64,000 nt of DNA from Enoplolaimus lenunculus (Eukaryota > Nematoda > Enoplea > Enoplida > Thoracostomopsidae). The notes under the pieces are model-generated. The model was not told where the DNA came from, did no database searches, and saw nothing but the letters and a program-made list of their open reading frames with translations. Position 1 is the first letter of the stretch. Every line of letters begins with the position of its first letter. The position numbers were made by a program, and so were the translations under genes. This document shows, piece after piece, positions 1 to 12,686 of the stretch. The stretch is taken from the NCBI GenBank assembly GCA_030248215.1, contig JASANG010002537.1, forward strand, positions 124,001 through 188,000, read 5' to 3'.

Positions 1-878
1 TTGTGCCAACAAATCAGTTAACTTTACCATTAATTTAACTGTTTTATTTTGATTTTGAAAAACTACCGGAACGGTTTTGGAAGTCAAAAATAGTGGTCTT
101 GATATTAGTAAGGTTGAGAAATTCGTTTTGGATTTTTGAAACGTGAATGAAATTACGTATATTAATCGATGATAATTTTTAACCCACGTTAATCAATGTG
201 ACTACCCACTAAGAGGCAGTGTCACTAGAAGAATTGGAGATTGGGAGGCTTAGGTTTAGGATTTGGCTGATGTGTAGGCATTAAATTTAGGCATAGGTTT
301 ATGTTTAGGCTTAGCGAGGTTTGGACCTTTTTTGAAGTTTCAAATACCATTCATCGCATTTTTCGAACGATTTAAATATTGTTGCAAATATAGCCGATGT
401 GTCTCCTTTGTGATGTTGACTGTAACGGACATGGATATTCACCAACGACCTTATTGGCGGAGAAGCAGCAACCTGTGCTCGGGCCCGTAGCCAAGAGGGG
501 GCCAGGGGGCTGAGACCCCCCAGGAAAATTTTCAACCTTGCTTATATCTCATTGAAAGCCCTTGAATGCCCACCTAAAAGATTTTTAGCCCACCTAGCAA
601 AGTGAGCTGGCTACGGACTTGCCTGTGCTCTGCTGAGATTGTTAAATGTGTATAGCACCAATCATAACTTGATGACAGGTTATGTGACCTCTGAACCAAT
701 ATAATTTGTGAAATTTAAAAATTTGTACAATAATGACATTCAATTTATCCTACAATTCTGTTGTATTGCAAATAAATACATTACCCAGTCTGTTTTATAA
801 CCTATTGTTTTATCACTTTCAATAGCTATTTGCACACAGTTGAGAATTCTGCTGACTAAATTGTATTGGCTTTTTCAG
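1..878. other. 5' flank/intron of the SCAP-like gene, no exon identified
   Basis: I find no convincing coding exon here. Because the first exon I can place (starting at 879) begins in mid-codon after an acceptor, this stretch is probably intron of the same gene. It contains a TTAGGC-rich tract (about 238-312) and a diverged short inverted-repeat element at about 483-612, which begins with GTAGCCAAGAGGGGGCC and ends with GAGCTGGCTACGG. The second element resembles the relic at about 10480-10620 and the small MITEs at 19379 and 30222. Confidence 0.4.
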
Positions 879-3800
879 TGAATTCAACACGAATATTAAA
901 CGAAGACATACACATATCGAATAGGGAAGACCAGACACCATGGATCTCTCGATTGAAAATCCGGTAACGCAATTGTTGTTCAACGAGAGATTTTTTACAT
1001 CGGTTCGCAGTATTTCTAAGATATTTTAAATTGATTTAATTCATTTTGACAATAAGGAAAACGCCCAAAATTGAGACGATAAAAAGCACAACATAATTTG
1101 GCTTTTCAGTTTTACTGTAGGCGAATGAAGGAAAAACATTTTGACAATTATAAGATGTACCTACAATTGTCGTTTTTGGCAAGTAAACTGATATACAGGA
1201 TTGTAGCATTCCTAATTTTATACTTAAACTTTACACTTGAATTTGATGTGAATGGTTGAAATACACTTGCGTTTGGTAGCTTGCAATTTCGCATTAGCAA
1301 AGTTGTGCAGATTTTTTATCATTTCAGGCTTTCTTGGTTGGAGCTACAAATGACAATTGTTCACATACATTCGTGGATTTTGCTTATCGCGTCAGTCGGA
1401 TTCATTGCTTATATTTGCTGCTGGTCGCCGAAATATGGCTCGCGAGCGAATACTAATGATTTCGTGCAAGCGAAAATCTCTGCGTTTAGCAATGCAAATC
1501 CACAGCAATGCAAAATCACTGCCTCTGTGGATTGTTTTGAGCAAAACATAGGTACGCTTGGGGCCGGTTCTGTAGCGGCCTGAGTGAGAGGTGGATAGGT
1601 AATAAGAGTCCTAGGTGACTAATTTGAGTTAATAGAAGTTTATTTCCCTAATTAAAATCAGGAAACGGATAGAGTTTAAAATTAACGCCACCAACGTCAA
1701 TTACCTTAATTCGATTGTGTGAATGCTTCCTGGACCAAACTAAAATTCAGTAGTGAATTTGATTCAAACCTAAAAGTTTACCTATATATTCATAGCAGAA
1801 TACTCAAATTTCAGACGTAAAATGCTTGGCATAATAAGTTTAGATGTGCGGTTCAAAAATCTGGAACTGAATTGAAAAATACGAAGCACTTACGAAACCA
1901 AATAGCGGGGGGTCTACGCTCACAAAAGGCTATATTAATATCAGTCACCCTCTTTTTTTCTGGTCATTACAGAATATACTACGAAAACTACGTGAACAAT
2001 TCATGAGTTAGCTACAATGTACGGACATTAAAAATATTGGAAACGGAAACGGATAGCAATGACAATACAGCAAACATACGAGCATAAAAGTTTCGCAGAA
2101 CATTATCAGTGCAATCTACCGGTACTGAGCAAGTGTGCTAAGACGTTAAACTGATGGTTAATTTGTTAATTTTAGCCAATATCTGCAATATTCTGTTAAC
2201 TTGTTTGGGTTTTACGCTAATTTCCGCCAAAATTCGGAAATACTTTCCTGAAAATTGTGACAGAAGTAAAACAAGAAGCGTTCAACAGATAAATTTTACA
2301 AAACTATGCAAAATTTTACTACCGAAATTACCGGAACCTCCGGCAAAAAAATCTGCCGGAGCTGGAGCCCAATTTTTTGCCGGAGCCGGAGCCGGAGGCA
2401 GACCTCCGGTTGTACCCTGGTCTACAAGTCTGTAATGCTTGGGTAGAAAATCAATTAGCTCACCTTATTTTGCAACCATGGATGTAATATTATAATGTTA
2501 TTTAAGCATTTTCTTCAAGACCCACCGTAAAAGTCAATAAATATTTACATATTTTTAATTTGGAGCAAACATGGATGCGGCCCATATCCAGACTGTTATA
2601 TTATATTGTCCAACTACGACAGAACTGGTATATCTTGTTTTTACCACACGAAGCATTAATAATTTATCTTGAGTGAAATTGCAGAAATACAGGCAATGCA
2701 CTAGCCCATCTAGCGGGGGCTGAGCGAGAAAGCGCACTACCTCCCGTTAGAATTTTTTTAATAAAATGGTAAGGCCCATCTTACAATTTTTGTCCCCCAG
2801 AAAACTGCGACATTACCTATAGCATAAAGTAAAAGTTGCCTTTCCTGCTTGTTCCAGTTCTCCCGTCAAAAATTTCTGCATCCGCCGCGGACCCAATATA
2901 AATATATCAGTTTCTGCAGCGACCAAGCAAATTGCTTTTTACATTTTAGACTCGATTGATCACGTTTGCCAAGCCGGGTACAACTCACGGTTTATAGTCA
3001 CTGCTAGCGACAGCCGTATCACAATCTGGAGCGTTATGGATTGCAGAAAATTTGCGCATTTCGATGTTCCAACATCGCTTTTTTGCTCCAGTTGTACGGA
3101 TGACGCATCTTCGATTCAACCAAACTTTAAACCCGTCGCAAGTGTTGCTCCGCTTAATTCAACTGGCGGAGCAAATTTGCAACGCAACGCAAATTTCACC
3201 GATGATCCAAATTTACGACAACGACGACGCGTAAATTGTCATGACGACTACGGACTGCATCGAAACGATATAAGGGCACGTAGTACGTCCGGTTTGAAAA
3301 CAGATCCAAAATCAATCGGGTTGCGGAAAATTTCAAATGAATTGTATAACGAAATGAAATCTTTGTTGGATGAGTAAGTATTGCATAATCTTTGAACTTT
3401 TTACTCGATTAATGTTAGATTTTTTTGGCAAACGCCGTTTTTCAAAATTATAACTGATATTACGTCTTATTTGAAATGGTATTCTTGCAAAGAAAAAGTT
3501 TTATATGTTCAGTTACCAGCGAAACATGTTTTTGAAGGGCAAAAAATTACACGACAGGCATGCAAAGGTTCCAAATGGTTTACAGAATGGTATAAAATTA
3601 TTCCATGGGCGACCAAAAGAATTCTGAGAACTGAGTGTCCCTCTGTCCTTCTGGTTACAGGCCTGTATACACATACATTTACGAGGATATATCTAGCAGT
3701 ATGTGTCCTTCTTATTATGAGCTGTACTTTTTTCGGCTTAGAAGCACTGATCAATATGCGAAAAGTAGAATACTTCAGAAAGTGTTGCGTTTGTTTTAGA

Positions 3801-6800
3801 GGGTTTGGTGTCAACGCTGCATCGACACGCATTCCTAAAATTTGGTGCTTAGACGCAAACGAAACCATGATATTAACCGGGTTTTCAAACGGTTTTGCAG
3901 CTGTGTTGACTGTTCAAACACCAATTACCATACTTGCTATCTTTGATCCCAATTGCCGAAGTCAACAACGCGCGTACATGGAACGCGAATCTGATTCGTC
4001 AAGCAACGGTGACGCCGGAGTGACAAAATGCGTTCTGGCTTCGAATTTTCTTTTACTGGCATACGAAAATGGCACAGTTAAGCTGGTGGAAAAGTTACAA
4101 TTGGGTTGTTTGGCATCGGTATAGTATCCTTGTTTACTTCATTTAGTTGTGTAAAGAAACGGTACATAATTGCAATGATTAATTTTTTGATCTTCACACG
4201 TTTTCACTTCTGTAAAGAGTCGAAAATGAATTGAACCAATAATGTTCATATAAACTAATTTTTAGTCTTGCAAATTGTAACCAGGGCGATGGTGGGTTTT
4301 TAGTTTAGTTCACCATATGATTACGGTACAATAATTAATTTCAAGCGCGCAGTCCTTGACAAAATGTTATTAACTATAAGCTTATATTTTCTTTTATATG
4401 CAGCTTGCAGTTGCATAATCGTGTGTAAAGAGCCAAGAAAAGTTTTTTCCATTTTTTTCACCTCTTTAAAATAGGAAATCATTTTATTACGTTCGTTTTT
4501 TGCGGTTCTGAACCCTGCTTCGAACTGTTAAAACGATTAAAATTTAAATTTTACAGCGTCCGAGAAAGCTTGCGACAATGGAATCGTATCAACTGCATCG
4601 ATGTTCAGTAACACATGTTCAGGTGAATACGTTTTATATTATGACAAGCGCAATTGATGGAACACTGGGTATTATCAGTTTGACCAACCAACGTCATAAC
4701 GTGCTAAGTATCATGGCTCATTCAAACGTGGTTACTGATTTAAAAATTGGACCAGATATTTACGGCTTTAGGTTTGTAATAATATTTTAGTTTTTTGAGC
4801 TTTTAACGATGCAACGGCTTGTACTCCAAAAAACCTTCAGTGCGCTGCACACTGGAAGCCAATAAGCGTAAGTTGATGCATAGGGAATTTTTTTTGGCGT
4901 CAGTGCGCAGCGCACGGAAGTTTTTTGGTTTCCGTACGCTAAACAGTGAAGCTTTTCGGCATCAAGTGTGTAGCGCACTGAAACTTTTTGGCTTCTCTAG
5001 TACTCATCACACTACACTGCAAAAACTCGTGAGTCACACTGACTCCCTTCGAAATAGACTTACTTTACAGGACTACACAAACTGAGTCAAATTCGACTAC
5101 ACAAATTGAGTCAAATTTGGCTCCACCAGAGTCAAACGTACGACTCGACAGTGAAAATTGATAATTTTAATTACCACTATATTATGTATCGTTCGTTGGA
5201 TCTCAGAAAAATCGTGATTTTCCAATTCACTAGATTAAATATTTCAACGTCAATCTGTATATAATATGTTTGTGTGCAGTTTTTTGTGACCAAAATAGCA
5301 AACAAATTTTTTTTAATCCTTTCAGATTCAGTACGTCATTCTGAGCACCCTGCACGAGGTTCATTACGTCATTTCTCCGCAATTTCAGGAGAGGATACAT
5401 CCCACCGATACGTTCCCGATATAGTCTCATCATTATAAATGTAACTTGTTATTGTCAGCGTGTCAAAAGCATGTCATTTAGCAGATATAACCAAGAAACA
5501 TTTTATGACTTCCATTAATTTTGTATATTTTGTACCATTTCAGTTGCGATTGTATTGGAAACGTGTGTCAAGTGAATCTTCGAAATGGCTCAGTTGAACG
5601 AACTCTACGATTTCCAGGCGAGCCTTGTCCTGTTACATGCCTGTCGTTAACTTTAGGGGTATTTTTAACAGGTACATATATAATGCTTTGCTTTACGACG
5701 AAACCGTACCCAGTGGACTCTCAATTTCTGGGTTCAATTTTTACCCTCTTTGTGATTTTTGTCCTCCGGTGTATACATTTGCTTTATTGGCTTCACAAGG
5801 AATTTCCCTTGAAAATTTTGTCCCATGTTACTTTAAGAGATGTCCAGGTTTGTGGTTGGTTTATAAAAGAGTAGGTTTAGATTCTATATTACATTTTTTG
5901 CTTAGGCTTAGACTTAAGATTAGGCTTAGGCTTAGGAACTCATTTTTGCAACGCTTAGGGTTAAGCGTATGCTTAGGAATACGCTTAATCTACTGTTACG
6001 CCCCTTAAAGTAATATTGGCCAAAATTTTTATACGACGTGACCACCTTTCCAAAACCCTGGCTTGGCCCACAGATCATGAATAAAAAGAAAACATTGGTT
6101 TTTGAAACTATATGTTTCTGGTGTAGCGGTTAGTTCATTTCAATCTTAACTTGTAAAATTTTTTCATACCAAGTTGTAATATCGCTAGTAACCTAATTTT
6201 AATAGTATATATACAAGCAGTTATAACTACTTATACAATTATAAAACGCAACATTATATAAAAGACATCAAATCGACATTTTTAAAGATTTTAATAGTAA
6301 AATCGTGGCCCGGTCGTAGAAAAGGTTTCAGGCATATTTGCCTTACATATCATCCAAAATTTTCAGTGAAATATTTCTTAAAGTGGTAGATGCAAAATTA
6401 CCACTTCAAATGGTCTTATCATGTCTGAATAAACGTACGTGCGGTTTAATAGAATAGGTAGTCATTGACGTATATATCTTGATGGATATAGAGAAACAGA
6501 AGAAGCGTTTCCTCAAAATATAATCTCACTTCAAAACGTATCAAAATCGAATATAAAAGTTTTCAAATTATGACAATGTGTTTCTATAAATTTACAAGTT
6601 TCACGCTCATTCTTGTTAATATTAATTAATAACTTTTTTCTGTGCCAGCTCAAACTGCAGATAACTCTATATGGCAATGGAAACTGGACGATAGCGGCTC
6701 ACAAATAGTCGGAGTTGTTATCAAAGCTTCGACAGAGCCGAGTATTTTTCATCATGCCTCAATTTTATCATTTGACACAAACAAATTGGTACAGGTCAAT

Positions 6801-7028
6801 TGTGACTTGGCAGGAACCATTGGTGTCAAGATATGGAACGTTACAACCAAATTGCCGGTTTCAAAACCTGATTGTGAATTAAATTTAGATCAAAGACGAT
6901 TTAGTGAAATTTTAAGCGATCTTAGTTTGTCAGCACCAAAAATCTTTCCTATTGATGAACGACAGTTTGTGATTGTATCGAATGAACTATACCGTGTAAC
7001 TAACCATTCAAATATATCTGAAATTTAG
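879..7028 (+). CDS. SCAP: SCAP-like protein, C-terminal half (last TM helix + WD40 repeats), 7 exons, 5' end outside window
   Basis: Exons: 879-963, 1328-1551, 2911 (or 2920)-3373, 3800-4118, 4557-4771, 5544-5671 and 6649-7028. All have GT-AG introns, and every junction phase agrees. The product starts with a hydrophobic helix ending in CCWSPKYG, which parallels the last membrane helix of vertebrate SCAP with its CPRNYG end. WD-type strands follow (RITIWSV, then IWCLDANETMILTGFSNG, NGTVKLVEK, DGTLGIISL and GTIGVKIWNV), separated by a long polar linker as in SCAP. SCAP binds SREBP through this cytosolic domain and escorts it from ER to Golgi under sterol control. The sterol-sensing domain would be encoded upstream, outside the window. 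The stop is TAG at 7026-7028, and AATAAA lies at 7032-7037. The WD repeats are weakly conserved, so another membrane-anchored WD40 protein is possible. The exon structure is well supported; the SCAP name is inference from remembered alignment. Confidence 0.62.
2148..2446. repeat. 299-bp repeat, copy 1 (CCGGAG-rich 3' end)
   Basis: This segment reads base for base the same as 10729-11027, in the same orientation. Its right third is rich in GCCGGAGCCGGAGCC and it ends with TGTAATGCTTGGGTAG. It lies in intron 2 of the SCAP-like gene. The frame across it (93 codons) is the same in both copies, but it looks like low-complexity DNA and I do not call a gene. Shorter CCGGAG-rich relatives occur near 36110-36190 and 61400-61480. 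Confidence 0.75.
5819..6022. mobile_element. MITE with TTAGGC-rich core (SCAP-like intron 6)
   Basis: The ends are imperfect inverted repeats (CCCATGTTACTTTAAG on the left, CTTAAAGTAATATTGG on the right). Between them lies a tract rich in GCTTAGGCTTAG. A copy in the opposite orientation sits at about 17784-17958 with the same ends and core. No reading frame is credible, so this is a non-autonomous element that depends on an unknown transposase. Confidence 0.6.
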
Positions 7029-7132
7029 GTTAATAAAAGAAATAATATTAACGAGTTCTGTCATTTCTAATATACTGCACCGCCGGTACAGCGTGTGTGT
7101 AAACGCTCTTACATATGGAAAACTGTGTTATA

Positions 7133-8715
7133 ATGGGTGTACGATGATTTCCTAAACGACAATTGCCCAAACGCCAGAAATCCAGAATTTCCTAAAACCA
7201 CGATTGCTCCAAGCGACGATTGACCAAACAGCAACCACCACAGAAACGTACAAAAGGAGCATAAAGCGAAACATTTCGTCTATAGAATAACCGGTCGAAA
7301 TCAAAAAACTTTCTCGCTCGCGTCTTGGCGTTAAGATTTGTTCAGCTATAGCTCGGATGCCTTATCAGCGAATTCGGACAGAAAAAACACGAAACTTGCG
7401 CGCTTTTCGCGTAGCAAGTTCCGACACAAAACAGCTTTGAAGTTCTTGCAGCGCAAATCATTCACTGAAATTCAAGCTATTAAATTCACTATGCTCATTT
7501 GAACTTTGTTGCTATTCAACTGAGTTTCTTGCACCTACCTTCGTTGCTGAGCGCTTCATGCATTTGCATAAATTCCAATATCAAAATTGTTTGGTATTTC
7601 GCACTCCACGGAGATATTTTACCTAGTTTTACAATTATTGAGCACTAAATAGAAATTCTAGGCTTTAAAAGCGTTTGAGGACAAGAAATGACGAGTAAAG
7701 CCTTGTTCAATGCATGAAAAAAGTCATTTGAAGATCTTACAGCTGCAAATTATAATCACAATGAATATACGCCAGGAATGAATTCATGTATTCACGAGTA
7801 CCTTTGCCAGTCAAATTAATCCATCATCGTTGGCTGAATTGCATATTATTCATGGTTAAATTCATGTCAAATTCAGAATGAAAATTGGAAATGATGTTTG
7901 GTTGCAAATGCCTACAGCTACAAGTAACTCTTGCAAATTGCAAGTGCGAGTTCTCGCTGCAAACTTCTGCATGTGTGAACAGAGCTTCTTTGCTAACTGT
8001 TACTTTGCACTGTTTCTCAGACTTCGTCGCACTTGACCAGTTATATATAACTGCGCATTTACACAACGCATGTTTTTTTAAGTCCGCACCGTATAATGCT
8101 GGAAAATCATCGTAGTCAGTTCTGCTCTGCTGCACTCTATATTCAACTTGTGTTGTGACCCTTGGTTTACTGGACATCTTTACTGTTTGTGTACAATTCC
8201 TCAACCGAACGCAATATGAAACTAAAATTTGCACAGAAATTCGTGGCTTCAGGGAAATGTACAGGCTTTCGAATAACCGCCAGGCTGCTAGATGTAAAAA
8301 TCCCTTGCCGTTCGCTAAACTCCTTACTAAACTTTTGGGTAGCAACGTGTGTCGATCAACAAAAAATTTTTTATGTATCCAACAAGAATATTTTACTTTG
8401 TAACAACGAATAAATTTGTTATGACTTAAATTTTGGTGAGCGTGGGACTTCACACGATTCAGCCTGCGGTTGCAGCCTGCCAAAACGTCACCCATTTTGA
8501 AAAATCATCAATTCGTCAGTAGTGCATTCATAGGCAGCCTCGCAACCAGAAATTGTTTGTGGTATAGGAGGCGAGAAAATTTATAAAGAGACGGCAAGGA
8601 AATGTTTTTCTAACTTAGAATTTTTAATTGTTGAAAAAATTTCGGCCGTACGCGTTTGGGAAATCGTGGGCAGTTGTAGTTTGGGCAATCGTCGCACTCG
8701 GTGTTATGGGTCCCT
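7133..8715. mobile_element. Possible 1.58-kb composite element with inverted ends
   Basis: The left part contains GACAATTGCCCAAACG and GTGTACGATGATTTCC. The right part contains near-complementary stretches in inverted order (CGTTTGGGAAATCGTGGGC and GTTTGGGCAATCGTCGCAC). The interior includes a tract at 7885-7990 that resembles the MITE at 45118-45388. The ends are diverged and I could not define a target-site duplication, so the boundaries are approximate. Confidence 0.35.
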
Positions 8716-10728
8716 CGCTATTTCTCTTACTTGCAACGTATTCAGCTCCTTTGGTGAGCATGATAATTGCACGAAAGTGTATATATATTGTAGTCGGGTA
8801 AACCTAATTATTATTTTGCTAAATATTAATTGTTTTGTTTACGTTCTTGTTTATCTCACATGTCATTTCGTATATATTAAAAATCTAGTATCGCAACCTC
8901 AGTGCTCCATAAAACAAAAGTAGCTTGCATTTTCGAAACGGTAACTATTACGATCGTTTATACTACAAAGAACACAATGGAAATTGTTGCTGTATCTACT
9001 CAAATATTCAAGCAGAGGCTTGAACAATGAAAGGAATCGAGGGGCTACATCTTGTCAGTAAAGTTCTGGATAGACAAGAAAAATCACTTCTATCATATTT
9101 TTCAAATAACTTTATGAATTCTGGTTAAAAAATTTTATTATGCCTGAGTTATTACCGCTTCAAACTGAAATGCAAACAATATTACAGATCGCTCTAAGAG
9201 CCTTTATTAATATGTTTCTTTTTCGCATCAATAAAGTTGTATTCGAAGCATGATAGTGTTGCCATTGGCAACTGCTCGCAGCCAGCCATAAATGTTTTTC
9301 GCAAATACTTTTGCTGATTTTATACGCCGACAAATCATACGAAGTGTACCTACCGCTTCTCAGCACAACGCATTAGCATTATCATTCATTAAACACTCTT
9401 TAAATGAATTGCTTTCATCGTTGCTACGATGAATGCCTGTTAAGATATAAAAAATTCGCCGACAGATGATTGGCTAACGAGTTATAGTGAAATAACTGAT
9501 TTGGCGATGTCCCAAATCGCTGGCAACGCGTGAAATCAGTTTTATTCGATTATTTAAAGTTCAGTAACCAAGGGTCGGATTGTGGAGAGTTTAGCACCAT
9601 CCCAACTCAGCTTCCAAGCTTAGTTGAATGATACATAAAATTTGTGTAATAACTTTGGAGATAAACATTATTTCGGTTCGCAAACGAAGACATTAGAACC
9701 TTTAAACGATTTTTTCAAACATTAAAATTTGGGCGTGAAATGATTAGGGGAAGTCATCAGAAGCTCCGATATGCAAAAAGTTTTGAATGTCGACCATTAA
9801 GGCCCTAAAATTTTAGCACACCCAAACAACATTGCCTGGGAATGGCCCGTTAGTTTCATGTCGCAAATGCATAAAACTTTTGACATTAATAGCTTGATGT
9901 GAGCTTTCATGTCTGTGTTGTGACTATTTCAAGCTGAGCAATATGCTTTACGTATATATATTTGTATATACACGTTTACACTAATATATTTGACATAAAT
10001 TACATCATAAACAGTCTATTTTTTTAAACTGACTCTTACACTGCAAACCTTCAACTTATACCAGCCATTTTCTATGGCATCAATTCAGGAAGATACTTTT
10101 AAGAGTTTACTATATATGTGCTGCTATAAACAAGTGTAACATACTTTGAGCAATGAATATGGATCAAACTCATTGCTTACCTTCATTTGGTACTGGAGGT
10201 ATTTATTTAGTCTAATCAGGGTAATTGACGTGGACTACATCCATTTTTACGTATGCTAATTAAAAAGACTTTTATAGATTTAGACTCAAAATAGGGATGC
10301 AGACCCTTATTACATATCCCCTCTTATTCGGGTAACTGCACTAAATGTGTAAAAAAAGCGTACAAGAGCCAGAAAATTTTACTTGCGTTTAAAGCGCTCA
10401 TTACTAATATTGCTTGATATATCAAGTTCTTCCATCCGGTAGACCCAACGCTAAACGATCACGTTATTGCTTGGCAGGCCCATAGAATAGTGGGGTCAGG
10501 GGGGCTCAGCCCACCCTGGACAAAATTTGTCGCCCCGAGAAATTTTCAACCTTGCTTGTAAGTCAACGAAAACCCTTATATGCACCCACCCTGAAAATTT
10601 TGTAGCCCCCTTACAAGGCGATCTGTCTACAGCAGGGTGCAACCGGAGGTGAAAAATACCGGAGCCGGAGCCGGAGGTCACGAAACTTGGCGGAGCCGGA
10701 ACAGGAGGTGAGACGAAATTTGGTAGTA

Positions 10729-11027
10729 AAACTGATGGTTAATTTGTTAATTTTAGCCAATATCTGCAATATTCTGTTAACTTGTTTGGGTTTTACGCTA
10801 ATTTCCGCCAAAATTCGGAAATACTTTCCTGAAAATTGTGACAGAAGTAAAACAAGAAGCGTTCAACAGATAAATTTTACAAAACTATGCAAAATTTTAC
10901 TACCGAAATTACCGGAACCTCCGGCAAAAAAATCTGCCGGAGCTGGAGCCCAATTTTTTGCCGGAGCCGGAGCCGGAGGCAGACCTCCGGTTGTACCCTG
11001 GTCTACAAGTCTGTAATGCTTGGGTAG
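10729..11027. repeat. 299-bp repeat, copy 2
   Basis: The twin of 2148-2446, with no difference that I could see over 299 bases. Immediately to the left, further CCGGAG-rich sequence (about 10620-10728) continues the theme and is absent from copy 1. This suggests that copy 1 is a shorter piece of a longer element, or that the two were homogenised by recombination. Confidence 0.75.
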
Positions 11028-12686
11028 GTTAATATTGTGTTTAAGTAGTTGGAAATTATAATTCAATTAGAACTAATCAGTTTGCTACGTTTACAAGTGA
11101 AGTTTATTGCATATTATAAAAAATAATATACCATAGCGGCTCGAGTTCTGCGTTGAGCCAGGACTGCACCGAGAAAAAATGTGCGGGTGTCTGATTGTAC
11201 GGTTTTACACACAAAAAAGTATTTCTGAATTTATTCACAAAAGTATTTTCTGTGGCAAATCTGACAAGTTTTTCTGATATTTAAGACAATTTTTCAAAAA
11301 ATAACTGGAAAACGTTTATTTACAAACTTTATTTCAAAACTTTTCTGAAATATTTTCTGTTATAACAGAAATACATTTCAAGTGCACATTGCTAATTATA
11401 TTTCTTAAATGTAACAAACTTTTTCTGAAATATCAGAAATATTATTTTGAGTGTATTGTTCAAAAGCAATAACCCCCTGCCACAGTTGAAGAAATTTAAC
11501 TCGTAAAACAAGCTATAACTTAGCTAAAACGTTTTCGCCTCGGCTCAAAGTTGCAACTCGTTGTCGAATTATAAGTTATTGTTAAAGTATATAAACCAAT
11601 ATTTACAAAGTGATGTATCTTATATTAAACCATCAGGATGCCTTCCATCTATTATGGTTTAGTGCGGATTTTAACACTTTCAAACTTTGCATAGTCAAAC
11701 TGGGACATATGCTTTTCCGTGTGTGGTTAAGCCATCTAACACCAACTTTCATAAACAGTATCACGCGGTGACTATTAAAGTTCTCTGAAATTGGAAATGT
11801 GGTTGATTATATTTTGATTTTTGCAAGTTTATTCTTTATTAGTTATAGGCATTTTAGAGCACCTGTCACTCATGCGAACAATTGGCTTTATAATCCAATT
11901 TTTAGTCAGCTTTCGCTGGATAGGTTTTATGTTAAAATATTCACATATAAACAGTTTATAATGTTTATTTTTCTACCAACACAATTGAGAAGCATAGCTA
12001 TATACAGGTGTCACTAAGTTTTCTGAAAATCAATTGGAAAACTCACGGACGCATCAAAAGTTTTAAGATTTTGGATCAATTTTGTTATTTTTGTTTGAAA
12101 TCGAAGTATAAAAACTAAATGATTCCTTACTATACTAATTCGAATTAAAAGAAGTCATGAATATTTATTTTGCCTCTCCATAAGATATTCTCTCGCTATT
12201 CGGTTCAGGCCTGTTTATCGAGCTTCAGTTTTTGGGGCAAACCCCTTTAATTACCTTATTATTCCAGCCATTTCTATGGTTTATTAGTTCATTAAGACTT
12301 GAATATGCTGCTACGAATATATATAATTTTGAGAAATGAAACAATTTCCTTACTGAGCTTAACGTTGCCCTGCTAGCATTCGCACAATCTGATTAGGATA
12401 ATTAACATTTATGAACTAGAGCTCTAAAATTACGAAAATAGACTCCTATTGATTCAGATACAAAATAGAGATCCCGACTCACTTAATACCTTGTCCATCT
12501 TTCGGGTCACTACAACACGTAGTTTGCAACTAGAAGTGAAATAACGAAAATTCCGGCATTTCCACAACGGAAACGGACCTAGACTTGTACCGCAAAACAG
12601 GTATCCGGTTGCACCGTGGAACGTATGCATGTAAATATTGAAGTTTTGTAGAGTTGTTTTTACAAGCAATTTGTGTAAATAAAATA

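Larger units (their letters stand above)
7029..12686. other. Intergenic region, no supported gene, repeat-rich
   Basis: This spacer separates the SCAP-like stop from the start of the glycosyltransferase fusion. Contents: a possible 1.58-kb inverted-repeat-bounded unit (7133-8715); a GTAGCC-type relic (about 10480-10620); the CCGGAG repeat (10620-11027); and a stretch at 11200-11460 rich in TTTCTGAAATA. There are also two old right-hand ends of the TA-flanked MITE family, closing near 10338 and 12516 with TTCGGGTAACTGCA and TTCGGGTCACTACA. The longest open frame (7824-8495, - strand, 223 codons) has no recognisable family, and I do not annotate it as a gene. Confidence 0.5.

Noticed and set aside
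2154-2435. 93-codon frame repeated identically at 10687-11016
   Set aside because: The identity reflects the duplicated 299-bp DNA repeat. The C-terminal part is low-complexity Gly/Ala/Pro from CCGGAG repeats.
3471-3799. 5' part of the long + strand frame that ends at 4124
   Set aside because: Only 3800 onward follows a usable acceptor (TTTTAG), matches the phase of the previous exon and resembles WD40 sequence. The upstream part is intron that happens to be open.
7824-8495. 223-codon - strand frame as a gene
   Set aside because: No recognisable family, overlaps repeat-like DNA, and has no neighbouring exon or regulatory support.
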